The notes under the pieces: model-generated
The model's database searches: none
Seen by the model: the letters and a program-made list of their open reading frames with translations, nothing else
Told to the model about the DNA's origin: nothing
Position numbers and translations under genes: made by a program
Part shown: positions 27,720 through 36,469 of the stretch, in pieces
Layout: every line of letters starts with the position of its first letter
How positions within the stretch are numbered: the stretch's first letter is position 1
NCBI GenBank assembly: GCA_002869565.1
Contig: PKUJ01000005.1
Location: 29,542-93,541 of the forward strand
Source of the DNA: Arcobacter sp.
GTDB lineage: Bacteria; Campylobacterota; Campylobacteria; Campylobacterales; Arcobacteraceae
DNA: 64,000 nt
Direction: 5' to 3'

Positions 27720-28688
27720 TTATAAAAAAACTCCATTTTTAATATAGAAGTATATAGGATAAAAATTAACTATTAAGGTATAAATTATAATAAATATTAT
27801 TGAAGTATTATAATAAGTATTTATTTTTATTGTTTTTCTTGAAAGAATATTTGAAATTCCAATAGCAAAACCATAAAATGTACCAAGAAAGAGTGTTAGA
27901 TATATTAAATAACCTATGTAATAGTATTCTTTTTGAAGCATGCAAAAAGGGCAATGGTGAGTAGGAAGTTCATAAATATATGTTCCAAAAAAGATGATTA
28001 AACTTATAATGGAAACTATTAAAAATAAGAGATTTCCAATTACATATAAAAAATCATTTTTAAGAAAATAAAATAAAATTAAAAGTAAAAATAAGGCATA
28101 AAATACTATTAAAATCAAATTTTCATTTAATGTAAATATTGAAGAAATATATGATTCACTTGAGTTTGAATAAATTGTGCCACAGCAAGAGACTAGTTTT
28201 GTAACATCTATGGAGCTAAACATTGTTATTTCAATTATAATTTCACTTACAAATAGAATAAATATAAAAAGATAAAAACCAAACTTTAGTTTTGTATATT
28301 TTAGTTCTTTTGTATTCATATCAAATTTATGAATAAGTAACCAAAATCCAAACAAGTAAATATTAATCAATTTGAATAAAAGTAAATATATTCCATAACT
28401 TGTAGCATCAACAACACCTGCTGCACACATTGCTCCTGTTAATACATTTGAAATTTTATCAAGTGTAAAAATAAAAAATATAAGTAGAAGTATTTTTATA
28501 AAAAGAATATATTTTATAATTGTAGCAGTTAAAAAACTTTGTTTTTCTAAATTGTATTGTTTCTTTGATGTTGCATTTATATCCCAGCCAAAAAATATTT
28601 TTATACTTAAAATAAAAGCAATACTTCCAAAAACTAAAAAAATTAGATTTATAATAATGATTGTTAAAACTTCAGGAGATAATATCAT
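27720..28688 (-). CDS. Polytopic membrane protein with Cys/His/Met motifs, last gene of the NosL-ABC operon
   Basis: A 322-residue protein with about eight helices and no family that I can name. Possible metal or redox sites are M87-C88 in G-A-M-C-A-A-G, the vicinal pair C168-C169 in S-C-C-G-T, and the cluster H244-H245-C246-P-F-C249-M250. The last is rich in copper-type ligands, but C-P-x-C is also a thiol-redox motif. It shares one base with the upstream ABC ATPase gene, so it is translationally coupled. I infer a membrane component that moves or reduces copper or a thiol for the NosL proteins; it is not described by any gene name I recognise. Confidence 0.55.
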   Translation of the reverse strand: MILSPEVLTIIIINLIFLVFGSIAFILSIKIFFGWDINATSKKQYNLEKQSFLTATIIKYILFIKILLLIFFIFTLDKISNVLTGAMCAAGVVDATSYGIYLLLFKLINIYLFGFWLLIHKFDMNTKELKYTKLKFGFYLFIFILFVSEIIIEITMFSSIDVTKLVSCCGTIYSNSSESYISSIFTLNENLILIVFYALFLLLILFYFLKNDFLYVIGNLLFLIVSIISLIIFFGTYIYELPTHHCPFCMLQKEYYYIGYLIYLTLFLGTFYGFAIGISNILSRKTIKINTYYNTSIIFIIIYTLIVNFYPIYFYIKNGVFL

Positions 28689-29356
28689 TAGATAATTTCT
28701 CCATTTGAAATTTCAATTATTTTATCTACACATTCTAAGTCAAAAAACAGAGGATCATGGGTTGCAATTATAATTGTTTTATTTTGCTCTTTTAACTCTT
28801 TTATAATATCAATAAAATGAAGAGATAACTCTTTATCTAAGTTTGCTGTTGGTTCATCAGCTAGAACAATAGTTGGATTATTTATTTGACTTCTTGCTAT
28901 TGCAACTCTTTGTTGTTCCCCACCTGAAAGATTTTTGACAATATCATCTTTTTTATGTTCGATTTTAAACTTTTTCATGACATCAGATAAAAGTTTTTCT
29001 ATCTCATCTGAAGATGGATTTTGAGGAATTAGCGGTAATAAAATATTCTCTTTTACCGAAATATTTGGAATCAAGTTGTACTTTTGGAAAACAAAGCCTA
29101 TATGCTCTCTTCTAAAAATGGAAGAGAAATTATCAGGAAGTTTTGATATTCTATCTTCTTTTATAATAACTTCTCCAGATGTTGGTTTTGATAATCCAGC
29201 AAGTAAAGATAAAATAGTACTTTTCCCGCTTCCGCTTGAGCCTTTTAATACAACTAGTTCTCCTTCATTTATTTTTAAATTTATATCTTTTATTGCAGTT
29301 GTTATATTGTTTTTATTTACTTCATATATTTTTGTTAAGTTTTTTAATTCAATCAT
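28688..29356 (-). CDS. MacB/LolD-type ABC transporter ATPase
   Basis: A 222-residue ATPase with Walker A G-S-S-G-S-G-K-S-T, signature L-S-G-G-E-Q-Q-R, Walker B with D-E-P-T-A-N-L-D and switch His in A-T-H-D. The sequence type is that of LolD, FtsE and MacB, which drive mechanotransmission permeases rather than substrate channels. It overlaps the permease stop by four bases (ATGA) and is one base from the following membrane protein. In context it powers the FtsX-like permease next to it. Confidence 0.9.
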   Translation of the reverse strand: MIELKNLTKIYEVNKNNITTAIKDINLKINEGELVVLKGSSGSGKSTILSLLAGLSKPTSGEVIIKEDRISKLPDNFSSIFRREHIGFVFQKYNLIPNISVKENILLPLIPQNPSSDEIEKLLSDVMKKFKIEHKKDDIVKNLSGGEQQRVAIARSQINNPTIVLADEPTANLDKELSLHFIDIIKELKEQNKTIIIATHDPLFFDLECVDKIIEISNGEII

Positions 29357-30540
29357 CTTAAAACCTTATCTGTTTCAATTGTAGCACTTCTCCATGAAGG
29401 GACTAATGTTGCTGCTACATAAATAGGCACACTTAAAAAAAAGACTAGGAATAAGGTGTTAAAATCTAATACAAAAGGTAATTCAAATGATGTTTTGAGC
29501 ATTGAATATCCCGTAAAAATATTACTTAAAAGAGGTGCTTGTAAAACATATACAAAAGTAAAAGCAATCAAAATTCCAGAAAGATAAGCTAAAAATGAGA
29601 TAATAAAACTTTCATAAAATTTTTCTTTTAATACATCTTCTATTTTCCAACCAAGAGCTTTTAATATTCCTATCTCTTTTTTTTCTTCTGAACTTAAACC
29701 ACTAATTTTGTCATAAACTATAATAAAAAAAGTGAAAATAGAGATAATAAATAGTGCTAAAAATACTCCCCCTTTATAATCGAATATATTTTGATAACTC
29801 ATTTCGATATCTTTATTTGTAATTATTCTACTATCTGGAAATTTTAGTTTTATCTTTGAAGCAATTGTTAGTATCTCTTCTGGATTTGAAACTTTTACTA
29901 CAATATCCGTAGCTTTGTTTTCATCCATTTCAAAAATTTCTAAAGCAGTTTGTTTTGGAAGTAGTATTATATCATTTGCTTCAAGTTGAAGAGAGCTATA
30001 GAAAACCCCAGCAATATTTACTTTTTTAAAACTACCATTTGGTTTTATAAAATTGAAATACTCTTTATAATAGTTTTCATCAAGTATTTTTTTTACACCG
30101 CTTCCTACAATCATCGAGTTGCTTTCTAAAGCTTTTGAAAAATCATTCTCTTTTATGATTTTATTTAAAGAGTTTTTATATTGATTTTCAAATTCATCAA
30201 TTCCTATAATAGAGAAGTTTACCCCTGCATTTTCAAAATAATAATATCCCCAAACTCTTGCTATTGCATCTTCTACTCCTGCAATACCAATAATCTCATC
30301 AATTACATCAATATCTATATCATAATGACGTCCTGCTTTTAACTTTTGAATAGTTATATCAGGAAGCGATTTTAAAGTAAGATCAAGTTCATATTTTATG
30401 GAATTTGATATAAAAAATACAGAAGCTAAGATTGAAGTTAAAAGTGTAAAAATTACTAATATAAAGCCATTTTTAAATTTTTGTCTTAATAAAGAATTGA
30501 TTGCATACTCTATTAAGTATAGATTGATTTTATTACTCAT
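29353..30540 (-). CDS. FtsX/MacB-family ABC permease
   Basis: A 395-residue permease with one N-terminal helix (about 24-45), a large periplasmic domain (about 50-255) and three C-terminal helices (about 258-280, 310-335 and 360-380). The loop S-S-E-E-K-K-E-I-G-I-L-K-A-L-G-W is the FtsX/MacB coupling helix. Such permeases act on lipoproteins or periplasmic proteins and do not usually import ions. The coupled NosL protein upstream is therefore a possible client. The stop is TGA overlapping the ATPase start. Confidence 0.88.
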   Translation of the reverse strand: MSNKINLYLIEYAINSLLRQKFKNGFILVIFTLLTSILASVFFISNSIKYELDLTLKSLPDITIQKLKAGRHYDIDIDVIDEIIGIAGVEDAIARVWGYYYFENAGVNFSIIGIDEFENQYKNSLNKIIKENDFSKALESNSMIVGSGVKKILDENYYKEYFNFIKPNGSFKKVNIAGVFYSSLQLEANDIILLPKQTALEIFEMDENKATDIVVKVSNPEEILTIASKIKLKFPDSRIITNKDIEMSYQNIFDYKGGVFLALFIISIFTFFIIVYDKISGLSSEEKKEIGILKALGWKIEDVLKEKFYESFIISFLAYLSGILIAFTFVYVLQAPLLSNIFTGYSMLKTSFELPFVLDFNTLFLVFFLSVPIYVAATLVPSWRSATIETDKVLR

Positions 30541-30850
30541 TTATTACCTTTGAAGGGGTATTATTTAAAATATGAGAGTGTGAATATATAAAAGTACTAG
30601 GAAAATACTCTCTTAACTCTGGACTATCTTTAAATATAGAAAAAGTATTACTTAAAGTTCTATGTCTAATATACATAGCTTCATTTGAAGTACTTAAATC
30701 AGGAAGCCCTATGGCTTTTAATAAAATATTTTTTTCTAAAATATTTTTTTTATTCAAACTTTTATTTATTTGTAAATAAATTACTTCAAGAGTAATTGTA
30801 CAGATGGCTATTGATATTATAAATAATAGATATTTACTTTTTTTATTCAT
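30533..30850 (-). CDS. Small membrane-anchored protein of unknown function
   Basis: A 105-residue protein with one N-terminal helix (about 7-27) and a short periplasmic part. That part contains Y-I-R-H-R-T-L-S-N-T-F-S-I-F-K-D and S-H-S-H, several His residues but no Cys. It overlaps both neighbours by eight bases, so it is embedded in the operon between the double NosL protein and the permease. I do not recognise a family. It is probably an adaptor between them. Confidence 0.6.
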   Translation of the reverse strand: MNKKSKYLLFIISIAICTITLEVIYLQINKSLNKKNILEKNILLKAIGLPDLSTSNEAMYIRHRTLSNTFSIFKDSPELREYFPSTFIYSHSHILNNTPSKVINE

Positions 30851-32000
30851 CTAATTTGTAAACTTCTTCTTCTAATATTTTATCAAAATGTAGGATTTTT
30901 GTTCCTTCATGATCTTTTTTAAATGTTAAGGCATCCTTCTTTTTAATAAAAGGTATAAGCTCATTTCCCATTGGTCCATAGACATTTGAACCAACTACAT
31001 AATAGGCTTTTTTACCATCAATTCCTTTTTGTGAATAATAATCAGTTACTAAAATTTCGATAGGCATTTGTTTATTAATTTTATAATTTCCCCATTTATT
31101 TGGATTAAAATAAAATTTCATTAAATCTTTTACTCCATCAAAAGAGAAGTCATGCTTATGGTCATCATGTGTATAAAAGATTTTTGCTGCCCATCTTGGA
31201 TATTTTGATACAAACATTCCACAAACAGGGCATTTTTCATCTTCTTTTACTTGTACTCTATTTTCTATTGTATCTAATACACCAAGTTTTTTTACATCCC
31301 AAAGATAAAGTGCTACAGCTTGAAGTTTTGATTCATCTAGTTTTTTACATAAATTATTCTTTTTTATATCTGCTTTTAGTTCATTTATTTCAAGATACAT
31401 TGTAGGGTCAATGTCTTGATTACAAAGTTTCTCAAATATTTTTTTACCCTTTGGATAAACTTTTTTTATTTTTTTATTTTTTATAAATGAACTATCTTCT
31501 TTTAGTGTTTCTTTAGCTTTATTAAAAGCTTCTTCAAAAGAATAGACTTTTCCACCGTACTTTTTAATAAATTCATTAGCATCTTCATTTTTTTCAAATG
31601 CTAGTTTACTAACTTTACTCATAGTTCCTTTTATTTTACTTCCAATTACATAAAATGCTTTTTTAGCGTCTATTATTTTTTCGCTTTTAACATCAATTAC
31701 TTTCATAAGACTTTTATCTATTCCATACTCTTCATCATCTTTAGTTAGGCACCTGATTGAACAATACTGTCTATTTGTACCATTTTTCAATTTTGCAATA
31801 TATGATGTTTTATAATGTTTCTTTATACTCATTCCACAAATAGGACACCAAAGTTTTTCTTCACCTTTTTGAGTGTAAGTAGGTTCTTTTGTCACTTCTT
31901 TTGAAAAATCTTTTGCATTTAAATTAGTTAGTAATACTGTAAATAAAAATAGAAAAAGAAGTTTTTTTGCTGTAATTAGAATAATATTTTGTTTTACCAT
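30843..32000 (-). CDS. Secreted protein with two NosL-type domains
   Basis: A 385-residue exported protein. An ATG at 32000 is chosen over one at 32027 because AAAGGG lies 10 bases before it and the upstream ATG overlaps the probable -10. After the signal peptide, NosL domain 1 has W-C-P-I-C-G-M and a second pair C-S-I-R-C. A middle segment has two Cys about 25 residues apart (L-C-N-Q to L-C-K-K) and ends L-Q-A-V-A-L-Y-L-W. NosL domain 2 has C-P-V-C-G-M-F-V and F-Y-F-N-P-N-K-W. The N-terminal two thirds are closely matched by the gene at 33.4 kb. It heads the ABC operon and probably binds copper. Confidence 0.82.
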   Translation of the reverse strand: MVKQNIILITAKKLLFLFLFTVLLTNLNAKDFSKEVTKEPTYTQKGEEKLWCPICGMSIKKHYKTSYIAKLKNGTNRQYCSIRCLTKDDEEYGIDKSLMKVIDVKSEKIIDAKKAFYVIGSKIKGTMSKVSKLAFEKNEDANEFIKKYGGKVYSFEEAFNKAKETLKEDSSFIKNKKIKKVYPKGKKIFEKLCNQDIDPTMYLEINELKADIKKNNLCKKLDESKLQAVALYLWDVKKLGVLDTIENRVQVKEDEKCPVCGMFVSKYPRWAAKIFYTHDDHKHDFSFDGVKDLMKFYFNPNKWGNYKINKQMPIEILVTDYYSQKGIDGKKAYYVVGSNVYGPMGNELIPFIKKKDALTFKKDHEGTKILHFDKILEEEVYKLDE

Positions 32001-32025
32001 AAAGAATATGCCCTTTGTTAAAAAC

Positions 32026-32060
32026 ATTATATTATCAAAAAATTGTTAATTTTATGTTAA
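32026..32060 (-). promoter_or_regulatory. Promoter of the NosL-ABC operon with TTAACA direct repeat
   Basis: On the minus strand, TTAACA-TAAAA-TTAACA (32044-32060) is a direct repeat with 11-base period. It is followed by TATAAT (32026-32031), with an overlapping TAATAT as alternative -10. The repeat has the geometry of OmpR/PhoB-family sites. Two similar repeats precede the 32.1- and 33.4-kb genes. Confidence 0.6.
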
Positions 32061-32074
32061 CGAAAAGACAAGGA

Positions 32075-32106
32075 TTAATACTAATTTAACATTTTTAAAA
32101 TATAAT
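32075..32106 (+). promoter_or_regulatory. Promoter of the NosL-SafE genes with TTAACA-type repeat
   Basis: TTAATA-CTAAT-TTAACA (32075-32091) is followed nine bases later by TATAAT (32101-32106). The first half has one mismatch to TTAACA. The coding start is at 32132. Confidence 0.6.
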
Positions 32107-32131
32107 TATCAAAAATTATGGGACTATATAA

Positions 32132-32635
32132 ATGAAAAAAGCATTACCTATTTTAACAATTTTAATTTTTATTGGAATAATAATTGGAATTTTTTTATCT
32201 ATGTCTAGTCAAAAACAAATGGTTGTGATTTATGAAAATAATCATAAGCATAAGCCTGTTGATATTAAACTTAGTCATTTTCAAGATACTCAATGTGGCA
32301 TGACACTTAGTAAGCTTGAAGATTCAGTGCAGGCAATATCCCCTGATGGTAAAACTTGGTTTTTTGATGATATAGGTTGTTTCGCTTTATGGTATAAAAA
32401 TATTTCATTTCAAAAAGATGTAATAATTTGGGTATATACTAGAGATACAAAAGAGTATATACGTGCAAGAGAAGCTTGGTACACACAAACAGATAAAACA
32501 GAAATGGGATATGGTTTTGCTTCACATAAAATTAAAAAAGAGAAAATGATTTCTTTTGATGATATGATTCTTAAAATGTTTCGTGGAGAAAATATGAAGA
32601 ATCCCCTAATTAGAAAAAAATTGTTAGGTTATTAA
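32132..32635 (+). CDS. Membrane-anchored NosL-family protein
   Basis: A 167-residue protein with an N-terminal helix (about 5-25) that lacks a lipobox and so probably stays as an anchor. The NosL core is visible: T-Q-C-G-M-T-L, F-F-D-D-I-G-C-F-A-L-W-Y, and M-G-Y-G-F-A-S-H near the end, closely parallel to the nosL lipoprotein at 6.6 kb. It is predicted to bind Cu(I) at the outer face of the inner membrane. The stop codon touches the start of the SafE-like gene, implying a joint role. It is divergent from the double NosL operon. Confidence 0.85.
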   Translation: MKKALPILTILIFIGIIIGIFLSMSSQKQMVVIYENNHKHKPVDIKLSHFQDTQCGMTLSKLEDSVQAISPDGKTWFFDDIGCFALWYKNISFQKDVIIWVYTRDTKEYIRAREAWYTQTDKTEMGYGFASHKIKKEKMISFDDMILKMFRGENMKNPLIRKKLLGY

Positions 32636-33345
32636 TGGAAAGCATAAGTATATTAAGTATTATTACAATTGCATTTCTAGGTTCTTTTGGGCATTGTGTG
32701 GGAATGTGTGGCGGCATAGTTGTAGCTTATTCAAGTACAAAGATTGGACACAAATGGTCTAAAACCAAACAATCAATTTCTCACCTTTTATACTCTTTTG
32801 GAAGAATTACTACTTATACAATCCTTGGAGCACTGTTTGGTTTCGTTGGTGGAGTTGTAACTTTTGATAATATAACTAGTGGAATACTACTTCTTTCAAC
32901 AGGTTTTATTATGATTTTAATAGGATTATCTTTAAGTGGTAAATTTAAATTTATTACTAACTTAGAACATTCAATCTCAAAAACTAATATTTATAGAACT
33001 ACTTTTAAATCTTTAGTAGGTTCTGAAACTATGACAAGTTTTTATCTGCTTGGAATGCTAAATGGACTTTTACCTTGTGGTTTTGTGTATGTATTTGCAA
33101 TTACAGCTGCTAGTACAGGAAGTCCATTATGGGGAGCTTTTGTTATGTTTATTTTTGGATTAAGTACTTTGCCTGCTCTTTTTTCTTTGGGATTTTTTGT
33201 TGGAGTATTTAAACAAATTACTTTAAGAAATCTTTTTATTAAATTAGCATCAATTTTAGTAATTGGATTTGGTATTTATATTATGTACAATGGTTATGAA
33301 TATATCACTGACCCAAATAAAACTATTTTAAGTTGCCATATCTAA
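32635..33345 (+). CDS. SafE/TauE-like membrane protein (UreH-type domain)
   Basis: A 236-residue protein with six helices. The conserved start G-S-F-G-H-C-V-G-M-C-G-G and the repeat-half motif N-G-L-L-P-C-G-F-V-Y mark the sulfite exporter TauE/SafE or UreH-like group. Members beside cytochrome oxidase and nos genes are thought to move copper or other metals across the inner membrane. The paired Cys and Met in the first helix fit that idea. It overlaps the upstream NosL gene by one base, so a handover of metal between the two is plausible. Confidence 0.82.
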   Translation: MESISILSIITIAFLGSFGHCVGMCGGIVVAYSSTKIGHKWSKTKQSISHLLYSFGRITTYTILGALFGFVGGVVTFDNITSGILLLSTGFIMILIGLSLSGKFKFITNLEHSISKTNIYRTTFKSLVGSETMTSFYLLGMLNGLLPCGFVYVFAITAASTGSPLWGAFVMFIFGLSTLPALFSLGFFVGVFKQITLRNLFIKLASILVIGFGIYIMYNGYEYITDPNKTILSCHI

Positions 33346-33370
33346 AATATACTATACTAAATTACTTGTT

Positions 33371-33402
33371 TTAACATTTAATTAACATATTTTTTATATC
33401 AT
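33371..33402 (+). promoter_or_regulatory. Promoter with TTAACA direct repeat before the 33.4-kb NosL gene
   Basis: TTAACA-TTTAA-TTAACA (33371-33387) is a perfect direct repeat with 11-base period and matches the 32044-32060 site at 15 of 17 positions. A weak -10, TATCAT (33397-33402), lies nine bases further on. Confidence 0.6.
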
Positions 33403-33428
33403 TTACATAATATATCGAAGGAGAATAA

Positions 33429-34124
33429 ATGAAGAAAATTATATTAGTAGGTTTATCCATGTTAATTTTGGGTTTTAGTGCTTTTGCCACAGAAGAGATG
33501 AAAAAGCCTAAAATGCAATACCAAGCAGTCCCAATGGAAAAGGTTACTTTGGTTCAAAAAGGTGAGTCTAAAAAATATTGTCCAGTTTGTGGTATGACAT
33601 TACCAATGTTCTACAAAACTTCACATGCCGCTAAACACGTTGGTGAAGATAAACAATATTGTTCAATTCACTGTTTAGTTGAAGACAAAGAAGTAAATGG
33701 GTCTGAGTTAACAGACATAAAAGTTGTTGATAATAAAAGTTTAAAATTAGTTGATGCAAAAAAAGCTTTTTATGTTGTAGGAAGTTCTAAACCTGGGACT
33801 ATGACTATGGTTAGTAAATATGCTTTTGAAAAAGAATCAGATGCTAAAGCTTTTGCATCTGAAAATGGTGGAGAACTTAAAAATTTCGATGAAGTTTATG
33901 CAATGGTTTCAAAAGGAATGGAAAAAGAGAAAGCTATGATTGCAAAAAGACAAAAGAAAATGCAAATGATGGGAGAAAAAGTTTATAACAAAATGTGTAA
34001 AAAGACTGATAAAAAATTTACATCAGTTGCTGATGCAAAATCTTTTGTAGCAAAAAACAAACTTTGTGGAGAGATGCAAGGTAAAAAACTCCAAGCAGTT
34101 GGTATTTATTTAGGAAGAAGATAA
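33429..34124 (+). CDS. Secreted NosL-type protein with Cys-pair C-terminal module
   Basis: A 231-residue exported protein (signal peptide about 1-20) with Y-C-P-V-C-G-M-T-L and Y-C-S-I-H-C-L, then D-A-K-K-A-F-Y-V-V-G-S. Its C-terminal module has M-C-K-K and N-K-L-C-G-E-M-Q-G-K-K-L-Q-A-V-G-I-Y-L. It parallels the first two thirds of the double NosL protein at 30.8-32.0 kb almost segment by segment, so the two are paralogues. Metal binding is likely from the Cys-Gly-Met motif. It has its own promoter with the TTAACA repeat and ends at a good terminator. Confidence 0.82.
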   Translation: MKKIILVGLSMLILGFSAFATEEMKKPKMQYQAVPMEKVTLVQKGESKKYCPVCGMTLPMFYKTSHAAKHVGEDKQYCSIHCLVEDKEVNGSELTDIKVVDNKSLKLVDAKKAFYVVGSSKPGTMTMVSKYAFEKESDAKAFASENGGELKNFDEVYAMVSKGMEKEKAMIAKRQKKMQMMGEKVYNKMCKKTDKKFTSVADAKSFVAKNKLCGEMQGKKLQAVGIYLGRR

Positions 34125-34135
34125 TATTTCATTTT

Positions 34136-34168
34136 AAGAAAAGATAGCCTTTTTTAGGCTCTTTTCTT
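34136..34168 (+). terminator. Terminator after the 33.4-kb NosL gene
   Basis: The arms AAGAAAAGA-TA-GCCT and AGGCTCTTTTCTT pair with a two-base bulge, followed by a T-rich run. Confidence 0.75.
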
Positions 34169-34283
34169 TTTAAGCCTTCAAGTATTAACTTAAATTATTA
34201 ATATGTAAAAATTAAAGTTATTTAAATAAAAATTAATATTAATTATTTTATAATCCCCTCCAAAATTATTTTAAAGGTATAAA

Positions 34284-34526
34284 ATGAAATATATTACATT
34301 ATTGTTGTTATCACTTTTTTTATTAAATAACAACCTTTTTGCAAAAGAAGAAAAAGAAGTTGAAAGAATCGTTTGTAAAAAAATAACAAATAAAGCAAAA
34401 GCTAATAAAATCTTAGAAAGTGATCCCAAAGCTTTCATTACTGGTGATAAATTATGTGTAGAGAAAAAAGCGGATTACAAGTCTAATATAAATATATCAT
34501 ATAAAAAGTCTGGCAAGAATAGCTAA
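34284..34526 (+). CDS. Small exported protein resembling the Cys-pair module of the NosL proteins
   Basis: An 80-residue protein with a signal peptide (about 1-21, ending L-F-A-K). The mature part has two cysteines about 26 residues apart in V-C-K-K-I-T-N-K and G-D-K-L-C-V-E-K-K. That spacing and the flanking residues resemble M-C-K-K-T-D-K-K to N-K-L-C-G-E in the 33.4-kb protein and L-C-N-Q to N-N-L-C-K-K in the double NosL protein. It is preceded by a TATAAT box (34248-34253) and AAAGG. I infer a free-standing copy of that module; the function is unknown. Confidence 0.6.
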   Translation: MKYITLLLLSLFLLNNNLFAKEEKEVERIVCKKITNKAKANKILESDPKAFITGDKLCVEKKADYKSNINISYKKSGKNS

Positions 34527-34601
34527 TAAAATATTCCTTCTCTAAATTACTCTTTCATTATTCTTAAAATTTATAAAAGCATTCTATAAATAAAATTTAA
34601 C

Positions 34602-34607
34602 TATAAT
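34602..34607 (+). promoter_or_regulatory. purH -10 element
   Basis: TATAAT in the context CTATAATCGC lies 46 bases before the purH ATG. The core is the same as at purL. Confidence 0.6.
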
Positions 34608-34653
34608 CGCGCCATAAATCTATGACAAAAAACAAATCAAAAGGTAAATTTTA

Positions 34654-36186
34654 ATGAGAGCATTAATTAGTGTTAGTGACAAAAGTGGTGTTGAAAACTT
34701 TGCAAAAGAATTAGTTGCATTGGGTTATGAAATCATCTCAACTGGTGGTACATACAATAAATTAAAAGAATCAGGAATAGCTGTAATTGAAGCAAATGAA
34801 GTTACAAAGTTCCCTGAGTGTTTTGAAGGAAGAGTTAAAACTTTAAACCCTTATATTCATGGCGGTATTTTACATAGACGAGATAAACAATCTCATCTTG
34901 ACCAAGCAAAAGAGTTAGGGGTTGAAGGTATTGATTTAGTATGTGTTAACTTGTATCCATTTAAAGCAACTATTGAAAAAACTGATGATTTTGAAGAAAT
35001 AATTGAAAATATCGATATCTGTGGACCTGCAATGGTTAGATCTGCTGCTAAAAACCATGATTCTGTTATTATTGTAACTGATGTTGTTGATTACGATTTA
35101 GTACTTAACAATCTTAAAAATGATACAAATACTCCTGAGTTTAGAAGAGATTTGATGATTAAAGCTTATGAGCATACAGCTGCTTACGATTCTATGATTG
35201 CAAATTATATGAATAAAAGATTTAATGGTGGAATGGGTGCAAAACAATTCATCGTTGGTGAAAAAGTATTTGATACAAGATATGGAGAAAACCCACACCA
35301 AAAAGGTGCATTATATGAGTTTGATAAACACTTATCAAGTAAATTTATCACATTAAAAGGTGAAGCATCATTTAACAACATGGGTGATATTAGTGGAGCT
35401 GCAAAAATTGCATCTGCTTTTGGTAATGACAATGCTGTATGTATTGTAAAACATGGTAACCCTTGTGGATTTGCAATCAAAGATACACTTTTAGAATCTT
35501 ATGAACAAGCTTTAAGATGTGATCCTATCTCTGCCTTTGGTGGTGTTGTTGCAGTAAATGGTATAGTTGATTTAGACTTAGCAGTTAAAATGAACGAAAT
35601 CTTCCTAGAAGTAGTATTTGCAGCAGACTTTACGAAAGAAGCAGAAGTAGAATTAAATAAGAAAAAAAGAATCAAGTTATTCAAACAAAGTACTAAAAAA
35701 CTTGAGATGGCTAATGACAATTTCAACTTTAAAATTCTTGATGGTGGATTTGTTTATCAAGATGCTGATAAAGTTGAAGAAGATGAAGTTAAAAACTCAG
35801 AATTAAAATCAAAAAGAGAAGCAACAGTTCAAGAAGTAAAAGATATGGAAATAGCATATAAAGTTGCATCTTTAACAAAATCAAACTGTGTTGTATATGT
35901 AAAAGATTCAGCGATGGTAGCAGTTGGTATGGGTATGACTTCAAGAGTTGATGCTGCAAAAGCAGCTCTTAGAAAAGCAGAAGATTTAGGAATTGATGTA
36001 AGTGGTTCTGTATTAGCATCTGAAGCATTTTTCCCATTTAGAGACTCTATTGACGCAGCCCAAGAAGCAGGTGTTAAATGTGTGATTGAACCAGGTGGGT
36101 CTATTAGAGATGATGAAATTATTGAAGCAGCAAATGAATTTGGAATGGCTTTATACTTCTCAGGGAAGAGACACTTTTTACATTAA
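34654..36186 (+). CDS. purH: Bifunctional AICAR transformylase/IMP cyclohydrolase PurH
   Basis: This 510-residue enzyme catalyses the last two steps of IMP synthesis. The N-terminal cyclohydrolase domain (about 1-190) opens with [11 protein letters not shown] and has [15 protein letters not shown]. The C-terminal transformylase domain has the catalytic K-H-G-N-P-C-G motif near 270 and G-G-S-I-R-D-D-E near the end. Length is normal for the family. It is transcribed alone, starting after AAAGG, and is followed by a long hairpin. Confidence 0.97.
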   Translation: MRALISVSDKSGVENFAKELVALGYEIISTGGTYNKLKESGIAVIEANEVTKFPECFEGRVKTLNPYIHGGILHRRDKQSHLDQAKELGVEGIDLVCVNLYPFKATIEKTDDFEEIIENIDICGPAMVRSAAKNHDSVIIVTDVVDYDLVLNNLKNDTNTPEFRRDLMIKAYEHTAAYDSMIANYMNKRFNGGMGAKQFIVGEKVFDTRYGENPHQKGALYEFDKHLSSKFITLKGEASFNNMGDISGAAKIASAFGNDNAVCIVKHGNPCGFAIKDTLLESYEQALRCDPISAFGGVVAVNGIVDLDLAVKMNEIFLEVVFAADFTKEAEVELNKKKRIKLFKQSTKKLEMANDNFNFKILDGGFVYQDADKVEEDEVKNSELKSKREATVQEVKDMEIAYKVASLTKSNCVVYVKDSAMVAVGMGMTSRVDAAKAALRKAEDLGIDVSGSVLASEAFFPFRDSIDAAQEAGVKCVIEPGGSIRDDEIIEAANEFGMALYFSGKRHFLH

Positions 36187-36226
36187 GATTGATTTTAAAC
36201 AAGCTTAGAAAAATTATCTACTAGAT

Positions 36227-36265
36227 GTAAAGTTTTCTTATCCATTTAAGATAAGAAAACTTTAC
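36227..36265. terminator. Long perfect hairpin after purH
   Basis: A 16-base perfect stem, GTAAAGTTTTCTTATC and its complement, has a seven-base loop. It lacks a strong T tract, so it may be a terminator or an mRNA-protecting structure. Confidence 0.6.
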
Positions 36266-36469
36266 TTACTTTACTTACTAAACCTTAAGAAAAAAATAGA
36301 ATTATTGACTTAATTAAGGGTTTTTTTTATAAAATGTATTATTATAAAATATTTATGTTTTGAATTAAATCTTTATCAATACATTAATAAATAAAAAGAC
36401 TATCATCGACCATGATCCTCTTATTAAATAAATCTTTAATATTTATGTGAAAAGAAGGAATTACCAAAA

